Part shown: positions 12,622 to 23,862 of the stretch, piece by piece
Layout of the letters: each line of letters begins with the position of its first letter
How positions within the stretch are numbered: the stretch's first letter is position 1
From: Talinum fruticosum
Lineage: Eukaryota > Streptophyta > Magnoliopsida > Caryophyllales > Talinaceae
NCBI GenBank assembly: GCA_021018815.1
Contig: JAITYX010000016.1
Coordinates: 8,137,001-8,201,000 of the forward strand
Reading direction: 5' to 3'
DNA length: 64,000 nt
The notes under the pieces: generated by a model
Database searches by the model: none
The model's input: only the letters and a program-made list of their open reading frames with translations
Told to the model about the DNA's origin: nothing
Position numbers and translations under genes: made by a program

Positions 12622-13595
12622 TATACTTATACTAAAGCATTGAAAAAGGGTTGGGTCCGATTTATTTTTTTTTTAATCGAGAAGGGATGTTTGCTTCCAT
12701 TTTTTTAAGGAAAAGTGGTCTCAATTCGTTGATAAAATGTTCATACATACATATTTTGCTTTCATGTTAGCGAAAGAATTAAACTATACATATGATAACG
12801 TATAAATGTTCATTTTATTTTACTTCCAAAAAAAACATACAAATTTCCAAGTTTTATAACCCAATTGACTCAACAATGAACATGCTCTTTCTTTTGCACA
12901 TTATATTGTGCTTTATATATCAATGATACGCTGCATTATTAAAATTATTTACTATTATCTATGTGACTTTAAATTCAAAAAATATAATTTATTATCTATG
13001 GTGACTTTAATTAATGGATTAATAGAGACATAACATGTATGCACAATTTGATGTAGCGCCTTTCATTATTAGAAAATATATGTGTTTTATTTTTTCAATT
13101 TATTTATTGTAAGTTGACACTGTGACCAATGTAGCGCAACGTTATCAAATACGTTGGCCGATTAGGGTTATGATAAGTGGGTCTGATCTATTAAGGTCAA
13201 AGAGAGATACTAAAGCCCATATTAAAAGATTTAGGACTCTAACCACAGTAATAATTTCAGCCAGCACAAAAAGGGTAGAAATTGCTTCTTCTCGGATTAG
13301 ATCCTGGGATGGAAAAGGTGAGTAGGGCCCAATCTATTTCTTAACTATTTTTCAAAAAAAAGTCTTGTCAAAATTGTCACTATTATCAAATGCTTGCTTG
13401 GGTTATCCAAAAAAGGGCCCAACCAACTAATCTACGTTAGGGCCCAGGATGGATTTTCCCCTTTGTACCTACACTTGTGTCCTCTACTGTATACTTAAGA
13501 GTGAGAAAAAAAAAAACCCCTAAATGGTAAACAGAGCCGAAAATCAGTAAAACTAAATTGATTTTTTAGTTAAATGAATCTGATTAAAAATTATT

Positions 13596-13622
13596 GTTAA
13601 TCGGAGTCAATCTCCGATTAAC
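13596..13622. repeat. Perfect 11-bp hairpin
   Basis: GTTAATCGGAG and its exact reverse complement CTCCGATTAAC flank a five-base loop. The surrounding 150 bp repeats the theme of AACCGAACC and TCGGTTAA, a cryptic low-complexity pattern that also appears around 43330-43510. Confidence 0.7.
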
Positions 13623-13914
13623 TGAATTATCCTATTTCAGTTTCGGTTTAAGATTTTTAGATCGATAGTTAACCGAACCAAATCGGTTAATTTTTTTGAA
13701 AATTTAAGTAGACATTTACTATCGTGCATGTGCTAAAGTGTAGACTATTGTGTATGAAATATTGTAACAATAGGCCTTTTGGATAGCATTACGCCTCGTT
13801 GGGCAAGTTTTTATGGGCGAGCTTTCATTATGGGCAAATTTATAGCTAGAGCTTTGTTGCAAGCATTTCAAGTGTAGTTGCCTAGGCTCCTACCGCTCAC
13901 CTTCTTCTTAATTA

Positions 13915-14180
13915 CTCCCTTCATTTTAAAATATTTGTTACTTTAAAATTATGAGAAAATATTAAAAAATACATACTTTATGACAATATTTATGTTAAAA
14001 GACCAAGTTACGTCTAAATTTTATTGGAAATGAGAAAAATTACTGAAAAAGGATTAAAAAAAGCAATTAATAAGACAAAATTGATAAACTACTCATAACA
14101 CGTCATTGAAATTATAAAGTGACAAATATTATGAAACGAAAAAGTTAATTAAAGTGACATATATTTTAAAATGGAGCGAG
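13915..14180. mobile_element. Stowaway-like (Tc1/mariner) MITE
   Basis: The 266-bp element starts CTCCCTTCATTTTAAAATAT and ends with the matching inverted sequence (ATTTTAAAATGGAGCGAG). The terminal repeats stay similar for about 30 bp, through the ACTTT/AAAGT block. It is flanked by TA on each side (13913-13914 and 14181-14182), the expected mariner-type target duplication. It has no coding capacity. Confidence 0.88.
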
Positions 14181-14880
14181 TAGTGCTTAACTAATTAATA
14201 GCTATTGCCCAACTCTGTCTCAAAAAAAAAAAAAAAAAACCTACTGTCCAGTAATAAAAAATAAAATAAAATTACTTGTCTTGCATATCATAAATTCTAA
14301 TTTAAGAGTTTTAATTAAACGGTGAATCAGATATTTGATCGACAAAATTGAAATATTAATAAAATTATTGAGAGAATCCGGATGAGACTTGAATTGAATC
14401 TCCTTATTTAGCTGATAATTATGAAATAAAATAAAAATTATTTTTATCGACACAATTGGTAATGAATCTTACCTAAAAAACCAAAAAAGAAAATTAAAAT
14501 GATTCCGTGAATGATGCAAATAATTGTTATAATAAGATATCAAAATATTGGATGACATTTAGGCACACTTGGACGGTATAATTAAAATTTTCTGGTCTCT
14601 GGATCCTTCCACCATATCTCGTAGTTAAAAAAAAAAAAATTAAAACGAAAAATTCCTTTCTTGTGGCCAAAAATAAAAAAACAGGCTCTCATTGGGCATG
14701 GCTAAAAGAAATTTACCAAAATCCCCCAGAAAATGCCAGCCACGTCACTCAACGATGGCCCGAATTTTGGGCTCCCAAACTACGTGGCTTCGCTTATTAC
14801 ATGCCACGTATCGTAAAAATTATTGTTATTTCTGTTTTCTGTTATTTACGCTTAAACCCTTCCTTTTCGCTATTGAAAAA
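14181..14880. other. AT-rich stretch upstream of PI4K gamma
   Basis: No gene is seen. A polyA run at 14222-14239 and the ACGTGG/CCACGT elements around 14749, 14783 and 14803 are the only notable features. The latter could belong to the promoter of the downstream kinase gene. Confidence 0.35.
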
Positions 14881-15136
14881 GGGCGGTAACAGGGGAGGGA
14901 GTGGGGGAGAGGAGAGAGAAAGAGAAGGGCAGGGGAGGAGGAGAGGGCAGGGAGGGGAAAGAGAGTGAGTGCCTATTTTTGGATCTGTGAATCAGTAGAT
15001 CGTGGCCTTTGGTTTCTTCCAAATCCTCGATCTCCACCGTTCACTGTTGATCTCTCTCTTTTACGGACTCTCTCCCTCATTACTCTCTCTCCTCCCTCCT
15101 GGACAGGCCTCCCACCGGCGTTGATGTTTTCCGTCG
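14881..15136 (+). other. Probable first (non-coding) exon of the PI4K gamma gene
   Basis: A purine-rich block (14885-14965) is followed by CT-rich leader-like sequence ending in TCG|GTAAGT, a near-consensus donor at 15137. Joined to the acceptor at 16999 it makes a spliced leader with a 1.86-kb intron. The 5' end is a guess, since no TATA box was identified. Confidence 0.55.
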
Positions 15137-17061
15137 GTAAGTTTTTGTTTTTGTTGATTTTGATCATTATTTTGGAGGTTTCTTATTTAAGCAGCTCCAT
15201 TTTTTCTGGGTTAATTTAAATCAGGAATTTACAGATCAATGAAAAATCTTGGTTATATGTTGTCAATAATTATATAGAAATCCTTGATGAATGTGGTAAT
15301 TATTGGGGAAATTCGTTAATTTTTTATTAGTCGATTAATGATGGTTATTCCGCAGTATATATTTTATTATCTCATAAATTAATATTTGGATTTCTTTCCC
15401 AGAACGCTGTTGGGGTGTATTTTTTGCTGCTTATGTTTTCTATTGTTATGCGCTCTGTTTTAATTTTTAATTATAGAGGATAAATACGCGCAAAAATGGG
15501 TTAAGGGAAGAAGAAATAATAAAAAAGATTGTTCTTTTTCTTTTTGATTGTGGGGGTTCAAAATTTCATAATTGGTGTTTCGTTTCAATCAACCAGGAAC
15601 ATAATTGCTTGCAAAATTTCATAATTTCATAGTTTTCTATACAAAGCATTCGATGTTTTGCATAGAAAATTGTGAAGTCGTATTTTCATATCTAGGTTTG
15701 TGTAAAAATTGTAATTTCACAATGTAATGCGATTAAGGGACATTTAAGAAAAGAGAAAAAATAAAATTGTAAACATTTCACAATTTTTTGAAATTTAATA
15801 AATTTAAAATTTTCCGTGTATAGCATGGAATCAAAGCCTAGTTTGCTCATATTCTTTTGTGCAGTTGGTCTGTTTCATTTTCTCATGGGTTCGCCCTTTC
15901 TTTTGTTTTTTAATTATTCGGATTCGGATGAATTAGCTTAGTTGGCTTTATGTAAGAAAGGTTTTACTTTATTATGTATTGTTGGATTTCCTGGTTTTGG
16001 ACATTGCACTGCTGTTTGTACGTTGTTTCCTCTTCTTTTGTTATTGTGTCATGTTTGGCCTTGGATACATTCACCGAGATGGCTGTTCTGGAAGTTGTAA
16101 GTCTGTAGTGAAAAGGGGGCGTCTAGCTTTGTGTAATTATCGATAATCAGAAGAGAATACTTTGATTTTCAGTATTTGGTTGTCCATCTTGATTTAGAGT
16201 TGGTTCATCATACTTCTTACAGTACATAAGGGTGGCTCACTCTCCTGTACTCTATGTATCCTTTAAAATTTTGTTTCTAATAATTACTTCCTACATCATA
16301 GAAAGTATGTTCTCTTCTTTGTTTCATGGACTTTGAGATAAAAAAATGTATACTTATGTTTGTAAAACAGAGTACATCCTTAACACGCTGTATCTGATTT
16401 CATTTTTGCTTATCTTGATGACAAGGTTCCTTCAAGAAAAGTGATCTACTGGTTGGCTGTACAAGGTTCCTTTTTCAAGTTCTCTCTTTTGGAAGCTTTT
16501 CGTTCTCAATTAATTAATGAAGGCAATTTGGGGATGTTGAGAATGGACTAGACCCAAAAGTGAATTTTAATTTGGGACATCCAATAAAGGAATTTCGGAT
16601 ATTCTTCATAGGATACAATAGTAACAAAATCCTGGGGTGGTGTATCCAGATTAATATAACACTATCTCAGTGTTTTTGCTTGCCGTGAGTTGTTGCTATA
16701 ATCACGAGGAATCAGCAGGCTGTTTGTTTTTGGCTTTGCTTGGTTTTTTATTCATCCCACATTGTGTTAGTGTAGTAACATTTTTTCATTAGTTATAGCA
16801 TGGGTAACTGGATAGCAAAGTATCTGATTTCATTTTTGCTTATCTTGATGACATGATTTGGTAACAAAGAGTTTTTTGTATTTGGCTTCATTCTTTGCTA
16901 TAACTTTTCTAGATTTTATGCATGTTAGTTTTCTAGTAAAGTGAATTTTACTAATCCGGCTGTGAATTTTTGTTTCCTGTCGTCAATTGTTCAATGCAGG
17001 GCCGCCAGTATAGTCCATACTCTGTCTTACAACCGAACTTGATATATTGGGGGATCCATGG

Positions 17062-17244
17062 ATGCTATTTAATCCAGGCTATGTTTACTATGAGTTCTCA
17101 GACTTTGATCTATTCATCCATTCAGTCAGGTCAGGCACAAGAGCTTGGTGTCTACTTCAGAAAAAGCTCTCTGCTGCTGTCGTTAGTGCAGCTAGCTTTG
17201 AGATCTTACTCATCTCGATCTTTGTCCCATGTTTCATAACGTGA
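17062..17244 (+). other. Overlapping upstream ORFs in the PI4K gamma leader
   Basis: The second leader exon (from 17000, after TTCAATGCAG) contains two overlapping upstream ORFs in different frames: 17062-17244 (60 codons) and 17081-17239 (52 codons). Both end 70-80 nt before the main ATG at 17316. If translated they would reduce initiation at the kinase ORF. Whether either peptide is conserved cannot be judged from this sequence. Confidence 0.45.
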
Positions 17245-17315
17245 AAACATTGTACAGGACTTAGATGGAAGTTTCTGTACTGAATGGTTGTATTTGATTC
17301 CTCAAAAATCGTACA

Positions 17316-19073
17316 ATGGATGTAAATCATTCAGGGAAGAGGCGTGTCTTTGTCCAGACTGAGACTGGTTCTGTGTTGGGACTTGAGCTGGATGGAAATG
17401 ACAATGCTCATACTGTCAAGCGGAGATTACAGCTTGCTCTCAATATCCCAACCCTCCAGACCTCCCTGAGTTGCGGGGATATGGTTTTAGATAATGATCT
17501 CAGCACTGTGAGAAACCATTCCCCTCTTCTTCTTACTAGAAATTGCCTGCACAGAAGCTCATCGTCACCATGTCTCACCCCTTCACCTAAAGACGTCCAA
17601 GAGAGTGACCAAAGAGGTCCAATTGAGGTCATAGGATGTGCAAATCATTTTCCTGGGACAAAGCAGTTGGTGAAGGAGATTGTTAAGGCCATGAAGAATG
17701 GCGTTGATCCTGTCCCTATTCGTAGTGGTCTTGGTGGCGCTTATTTTTTCAAGGGCTGCAATGGTGAGAATATTGCCATAATTAAGCCCACTGACGAGGA
17801 ACCTTTTGCTCCAAACAATCCGAAGGGTTTTGTTGGAAAAGCTCTTGGTCAACCAGGGCTGAAACGTTCAGTAAGGGTGGGAGAAACAGGTTTTAGAGAA
17901 GTGGCAGCTTATCTTCTTGATTATGATCGTTTTGCCAATGTTCCTTTGACCGCTCTTGTGAAGGTAACCCACTCAATATTCAATATTAACAATGACGGGG
18001 TAAGTGGGAACAATCATCATCAGCAGAACGAACAAATTAGCAAAATTGCATCGTTCCAGAAGTTTATTCCCCATGATTGTGATGCTAGTGATCATGGGAC
18101 TTCCAGTTTTCCTGTTTCTGTGGTGCATCGGATTGGGATTCTCGATATTCGCATACTAAACACTGATAGGCATGGTGGGAACCTTCTGGTCAGGAAGCTC
18201 GGTGGGGTAGGGAGGTTCGATAAGGTAGAACTGGTTCCTATTGACCATGGTCTTTGCCTTCCAGAAAACTTGGAAGATCCCTACTTTGAGTGGATCCACT
18301 GGCCACAGGCGTCAATCCCTTTTTCAGAGGATGAGCTCGAATATATAGCCAAACTTGACCCATTTCATGACTCTGACATGCTTAGATTGGAGTTGCCCAT
18401 GATTCGTGAGGCTTGCCTCCGCATCTTGGTCCTCTGTACAATTTTTCTTAAAGCGGCAGCTTCCTTTGGTTTATGTCTTGCGGAGATTGGTGAAATGATG
18501 AGTAGGGATTTTGACGGTCGTATGGACGATCCAAGTGAACTGGAGTTCATATGCATTGAGGCAAAATCGATGTTGCAGGTGAGGGAGATGGGAGACTTTG
18601 CCGTGAAAGAAGAGGGGGATGAATTTCAATTTGATCTAGAATGCGATGACAATGAACGGGAGTCACCCATAAACTCACCCAGAAGATTGAAGGACAAACC
18701 CACAATCAAGAACGAGCATCATGGTAATATGAATGGTTTAAACTGTACAAACAACCTCTTTAGCCTTGAAGAAGGTGCTTATGAGGGACAAGATGAAGAT
18801 GCAATAACTGAAAGCCCCTTTTTAAATGGAGTAGCCAACCAAGGCGTGCAACTGAGAGAAAACCCGGTATGTATATCATCTGAAAATAGGATTCTTTATG
18901 ACCACATTCCTGGAGAGTCGAGCTATGTGACACTGGCAGATATGAGTGAGGAGGAATGGCTGACCTTTCTCGACAACTTCCAGAAGCTTCTGTATCCGGC
19001 ATTCATGAATCACAGGGCAGAGAGAATGGGACAGGATCCAAGACACAGGCTTGGAACTTCTTGTAAGTTTTGA
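17316..19073 (+). CDS. Phosphatidylinositol 4-kinase gamma (type II, ubiquitin-like domain)
   Basis: The 585-residue protein is intact and encoded by a single exon. It belongs to the plant PI4K gamma family, close in layout to Arabidopsis PI4K gamma 5 and 7. Residues about 9-75 resemble a ubiquitin-like domain (VFVQTETGSVLGLELDGND). The kinase domain spans about 130-430: glycine-rich GGAYFF, candidate ATP-binding Lys157 in IIKPTDEE, the catalytic loop NTDRHGGN at 282-289 (Asp284), and the metal-binding IDHG with Asp310. The C-terminal third is acidic and ends in a conserved-looking EEEWLTFLDNFQKLLYPAF stretch. The family is related to type II PI 4-kinases, but some plant members have been shown to act as protein kinases rather than lipid kinases, so the substrate stays open. 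The leader is spliced and carries upstream ORFs. Confidence 0.95.
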   Translation: MDVNHSGKRRVFVQTETGSVLGLELDGNDNAHTVKRRLQLALNIPTLQTSLSCGDMVLDNDLSTVRNHSPLLLTRNCLHRSSSSPCLTPSPKDVQESDQRGPIEVIGCANHFPGTKQLVKEIVKAMKNGVDPVPIRSGLGGAYFFKGCNGENIAIIKPTDEEPFAPNNPKGFVGKALGQPGLKRSVRVGETGFREVAAYLLDYDRFANVPLTALVKVTHSIFNINNDGVSGNNHHQQNEQISKIASFQKFIPHDCDASDHGTSSFPVSVVHRIGILDIRILNTDRHGGNLLVRKLGGVGRFDKVELVPIDHGLCLPENLEDPYFEWIHWPQASIPFSEDELEYIAKLDPFHDSDMLRLELPMIREACLRILVLCTIFLKAAASFGLCLAEIGEMMSRDFDGRMDDPSELEFICIEAKSMLQVREMGDFAVKEEGDEFQFDLECDDNERESPINSPRRLKDKPTIKNEHHGNMNGLNCTNNLFSLEEGAYEGQDEDAITESPFLNGVANQGVQLRENPVCISSENRILYDHIPGESSYVTLADMSEEEWLTFLDNFQKLLYPAFMNHRAERMGQDPRHRLGTSCKF

Positions 19074-19474
19074 AAAGGCCAACTATTTTGTAGGGAGAAA
19101 AGAATAAGAGGTCGGTATATCGGCTCAGCTTTTGGCTGCATCGGCAAATCAGTGTACTGGCTTGGTGCCATTATCAAGTTTTTGTTTGCTTGGTGTAGAG
19201 AGGCTTTAGATTCCAACAAAATAGGGACACGAGCTCTTCATTTGCTATCTCTTAAGTTATCCTTTTTCCTCCATTGGGATGGTTTTTTGTGTATTGAGAG
19301 AGAACGAGGGTGTAAGAAAAAGTATGGTCTGCTAATCTTGTACTGTACATAATACTGTGGTCTTTTGGCTATCCTTTGCTGTACTGCTTATTCCCTGACC
19401 TATGCCCTGTCTGTAGTATGATTTCACTTTCATTTTTGTAAATTGTACTGTGCTGATGAAATAATCTTCTTTGG

Positions 19475-19480
19475 AATAAA
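19475..19480 (+). terminator. Poly(A) signal of PI4K gamma
   Basis: A canonical AATAAA lies about 400 bp after the stop codon, with T-rich sequence upstream. This gives a plausible 3' untranslated region of about 420 nt. Confidence 0.5.
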
Positions 19481-19989
19481 ATAGCTCACAGCTTTGATCC
19501 TTCAAACCCGAACTAGAGGTGATTTTGTTATGCACTGACACAATATATGTACAACCTCAAGTAGTCACCCAAACTCACCCATTTCGGTATGTACAAGTAT
19601 CAACACACGTCTTGTGTTCTTATATGCAATTTTTCAAAAATTCTTAGCCCCAAGTGAAATATCAATATCTATATCTATATCTATATCAATTCTGTGAGTA
19701 TCGAATACGCGATATGGCTACTAGAGATGAAATGAAGTATCTGAATGGCATAATAAGACGTTGCAACCTGTTCATTGATCTTTCCATTAGTTTGAAACTC
19801 TCTTCTTCATAACTACAACAAATAGTTATTGCCCATGAACAACCCCAAATTAACTCATGAATTTGTATTAGGCATCCGTAATTTCTCTCTGATAAACCTT
19901 AATTACTAATAAACACAACACCCAAAAAGTTGTCCGTAAAGCCCAATCATGAGGTGAATGAGCTCGGATTTTTCATCATCCTCTCTCTC

Positions 19990-20311
19990 ATTTTCGCTCA
20001 ACGGAGCTCGGCGTTGCCTTCTCTCTCTCCTCTTTCGATACTCTCTCTCCTCCTCTTCACAGTCGCTCTCCTCTCCTACTCAGCCAAATCCTAACCCACC
20101 TAATAGTTCACTACCACCACCATCTCGGTCATAGACACACCGGCCGCGACCAGGGAGCGGGTCTCCTCTCCAGCTCTCCTCCTCCCCCAGCGCACAGCAA
20201 CGGCTGCAACGCTCAGCCGGCTCAGCGGCTCAGGTGGAATTTTCGTTGCTGTGTTGTTGCCAGTCGCCGCCGACCCAGGTCCCCAGTTCCCACCCACACA
20301 CATTCCACTCG
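19990..20311 (+). other. Probable leader exon of the SECE2-like gene
   Basis: A CTCTCT-rich and then GC-rich stretch, unlike the AT-rich surroundings, ends in CACTCG|GTAATT, a good donor at 20312. The matching acceptor would be CTCTTCCAG at 24610, 83 nt before the coding ATG. This makes a 4.3-kb leader intron. It is an inference; a separate non-coding transcript is the alternative. Confidence 0.4.
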
Positions 20312-21179
20312 GTAATTAATATGATTTTCTCACAAAAGTCCTTTCTGTTTTTCCTTTTCTGAATTGGGGTCGTGACATATGTTTAACTCAACCTTAATTT
20401 TGTGAATGAAGCGTTGTTGTAGCTTTTTAGAGAAAGCAATTATGGATTGTTGTTTAATTATTTATTATTGTTGTCGCCTGTTGTTATGGAGCTAATCAGA
20501 TTATTTTTGGCCTTTTAGGCATAAATTAACGAGGCATATAGATTCTTATTCTAGTTCTTGTTATCTGGTTAAATTTGATATATTAGCCTTTTTTAGCCGA
20601 TCTGTAACCCTTTTTATTGTTTTATGAGTACTTAATTGAGTTTGAAGAGTATTGGTGAGTTCTAAAGGAAATTGGTTCAGACGAAGAAGTATTTGAGCTT
20701 TTATCACCAGTATTTACTGAGTTTTGATTTTACCGATCTCTACTGCAATAGTTGAAAGAGTGTTCTCCGTGATGAAGTGTAACATTCCGAATTTTAATCA
20801 TATTTAACTACCTTAAAATTTTTTATTTTACTATTTTAATATTGTGTAAGAGAAGTGATTCACGTAGAAATACGAAACCGAAATTAAAAATGGGAACAAA
20901 TTTGATAATCGTGAATAATAATGGATAATTCGTAAAAATTAACATTACGACGAAATGTATATATATACTTGAATAATATAATATTTTATTTTGAATCTGA
21001 TTAAAATTTAAAATAATAATAAGTAAAAGTAATATATATGTAAAAGTAATATATATTAACAATAAGTAAAATTTGGCAAATGTGTGATTATATATTTAAT
21101 CATGCGGTAAAATCAATAGTAAGAAGACAAGAAGATATTAAAATTGATAAGACAAAAAAAAAAAAAAAAAAAAGAGGCG

Positions 21180-21513
21180 CTGGTTGGTTGCTAAACACAA
21201 GTCTATCTCCCTCACCTCTCCTTCTTCAGCTTTCCTCACTGCCCCCCTTGCCACTACCAGCCAGCCTTCTCCGGCCCCTGCCGCCGCCGGCGCCTCTACC
21301 ACCACCCCTGCTGCTGCCAGCAACTTTTTCGCCCTCCTCTTCTCTCTGTTTAGCGTCAAGCAGGGGCAGGACAGCCCCTGCTTCTGCTGTCGCCGCCTGG
21401 CCGGGGCTGGCGCCGCCCCCTGGACGCCGTCCAACGTCTTACTCCGCTGCCTCGACAACCCAGCTCCACCGCCGGACCTCCCACCACCCATTTCCACCTC
21501 TAACCCCTTTGAG
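21180..21513. other. GC-rich exon-like block inside the candidate LTR
   Basis: This block stands out sharply from its AT-rich surroundings and stays open in more than one frame, giving Pro/Ala/Ser-rich translations that look compositional. It ends in GAG|GTATCT, a plausible donor. It contains the hairpin CAGGGGC-AGGACA-GCCCCTG at 21360-21379. I treat it as the transcribed leader part of an LTR rather than a gene. Confidence 0.4.
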
Positions 21514-22990
21514 GTATCTCTCTAATCCTCCATTTCTTAGTGAATTTTTTATCATGAATTTATGTTGCCATGGAATAAATAGACATGTAAATGTGAGGTT
21601 TGAATTAGTTTGTGGTGGAATTGGAAGAACACTGGGAGCAATTGAATTATGGTTACATATGAATTTAGGGTTTATTATGTGTTGATACAGTATTGGAAAC
21701 TAATATGGGTGCGCTCATATTGGTGAATGTACTCCTTTGGTTTCTATTTGAGCATGAATGGATTACCTTGTTGTGTGAAGGTTGATTAAGTTACAGGTGT
21801 ATGCGAGGGAAGTGAATATATTTAAAATTAGGTTAAGTCTTATCGGAATTGGTAGTGGTTTTTGTGGAGTTGAATATGTAATTAGGAAAGGATAATTGGG
21901 TAAGTGGCTGGGAGTTAGGAGACAGGAAAAATTAAAAGTGTAAAAGTTTGGCGAGAATTTATTTAAGGGGGATATTGGAGCGTTAAACTAGTTAATGGGC
22001 TAGGCAATTAAATTAGTCAAAGTGTAAAGTAAATAGAATAGTTCAGTAGACATTGTAGCTTAATTAGGTAATGCATGAGGAGTTAAAGGGGACGAATGTA
22101 AAAACTTATCAAAGATAGATATAAAAAAGGCTAATAAGTTTATTAATGCAAAAATTAAATTTATGTTTGAAAATATAAAATCACTAGGAACGAAACTACT
22201 CAGGGAAACAAAGAAAATCAATATTTAAACTTTTTTGATTGTTATGCTAAAACGTTAACAGGTTTATTTCTAATTCGTCCTAGGACTCTTTTAGGACCCA
22301 ATAAATCATTAACTGTTTACTGTTAACCATTCATAAATGTCTGCTAGGAGAACTAATCGTATTGTGCCCTTCTTGATAATCGGGATCTTTATAATTAAAC
22401 CGTTTAATGGAAGCCATGGCTGCAAATGCGTCTATATTAGGGTCCTAGTCCTAGCTGGAAATTAAAAAGCTTACGAAACTGAAAAAACTTGAAAAGTTTA
22501 GGGAAAACAAAAATTGAGCATCTTGCTTAAAAGCTGAGTTTTAAATGAATTTATTCGTGTGCGCTCATTGACTCTCCGAAATCCTTTTACAGGACAATTG
22601 ACTCACTTTATGTCCTATGTTTTGAATTGTTTTCTAGAATTGCAGGAGGACAAAGAAACTAAGGTAAAAGAATCTCAAAGGGTTGCATTTCTGGTGCAGA
22701 ATGGTTTTTTTGGGTCATGTGTTTAAGAATCATTTGGACTCCTAACTATTTAGGTTTTAAGCGTATAATGCAGAGATCTTTTAACTGTTTGTGTAAATAT
22801 ATATATTACACGTATGACGACTTTTGGAATGTATGAATATTAGCCTTGTTTCTAACCACGAGAGATGACGGTAATGGTCCAACTTGATTTTAGCTTGCGC
22901 TGACATATGTTTTTTAACTTAATTTTGGTTATGAATTAGCTATAAGGGTGATTATAGTTTGGGGCGCATTAAGTATATCAAAAGCACTTT

Positions 22991-23862
22991 TTTTTTTTGA
23001 TTAATGTTAGCTTTCCATTCATTCAAAACTGAGACATTACATGTGTTTCATTGTGGCATTCCTCAAAATACATCTTAGGCAATCTGTGTGATGTCTTTAA
23101 GTTTGCTTCTAATCAATCTTCCACATTCCACACTTCCATCTGGAGCATTTTGGTGTAGTAATTGGAAAATCCCTTTTGTTTCACTCCATCCAGCATTGAT
23201 ATATTATAACACTTGCAGCCATGTACCTCGTATTCATTTCCTTCCTTGATCCTTTGTATGACAGCAAGCTTCTTTGCCATTCATGTCATGTAAATTCTCT
23301 AATACTGAACTTCAAACATTTGTAGGAATGTCTTTCTATGAACCATCTTGGTATATCCACAGTCAAAGAATAAATGCTTGTGTGTTTCATCAGCCTCTTC
23401 ACATAGAACACATTGAGTTTCACATTTAATTCCAGATTTCTGCATTATGTCTCTTGTGAGGAGTTTCTGCTGCATGATCACCCAAGTTATGAAAGCACAC
23501 TTTGGTATTCTTAATGTGTGCCAAATCAATTTGTATCATTCCACCTCATTGTGCTTCTTCCTCAGCCATTCATAGCCATTCATACCCTGCATTTTCAATT
23601 GTCTTGTATTCTGGTCAAAACCCTGCACCATTCTATCCCTTGCTTTCAAGATTTTCTTCCAGTATCAACTCTCTTTATGTGTGTTCGTGCAATGCCATAT
23701 GTCTGCATCTTTCACGTAGTAATGATGGATCCATTTGATCCATAAGTTCTCCTTCTTTGCTGCAGTATGCCATATTAGCTTGGTTAGCAGGGCAATTTTT
23801 TCAGCGTACATTGTTTCAATCCCAGGCTCCCTTCCCTTTTTGGCATGCATATACTGTCCCAT
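22991..23862 (-). mobile_element. 5'-truncated LINE (non-LTR retrotransposon) fragment
   Basis: A perfect 18-bp target-site duplication, GTATATCAAAAGCACTTT, lies at 22973-22990 and 23863-23880. The element is on the minus strand, with its oligo(A) tail next to the left copy. Decayed minus-strand frames at 23665-23889 and 23299-23529 encode the C-terminal end of a LINE polyprotein. One shows the zinc-binding zf-RVT pattern CVLCEEADETHKHLFFDC, preceded by PKCAFITWVI. Endonuclease and reverse transcriptase domains are missing, and stop codons and a frame change lie between the two frames. At 872 bp it is a typical 5'-truncated, dead copy. Confidence 0.9.

Larger units (their letters stand above)
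10245..13914. other. AT-rich intergenic stretch
   Basis: I see no supported gene. Short open frames here (for example 11040-11341 and 13122-13325) have no recognisable domain or splice context. The stretch contains the AT microsatellite at 12565-12617 and the hairpin at 13596-13622. Confidence 0.5.

Noticed and set aside
14663..14968. 101-codon open frame ending in Gly/Arg/Glu-rich sequence
   Set aside because: The tail is the translation of the purine-rich block at the proposed 5' leader; the first half has no recognisable domain.
21080..21685. 201-codon plus-strand and 119-codon minus-strand open frames, Pro/Ala/Ser-rich
   Set aside because: Overlapping long frames on both strands in a GC-rich block are a composition effect; no domain or conserved motif is visible, and the block lies within a candidate LTR.
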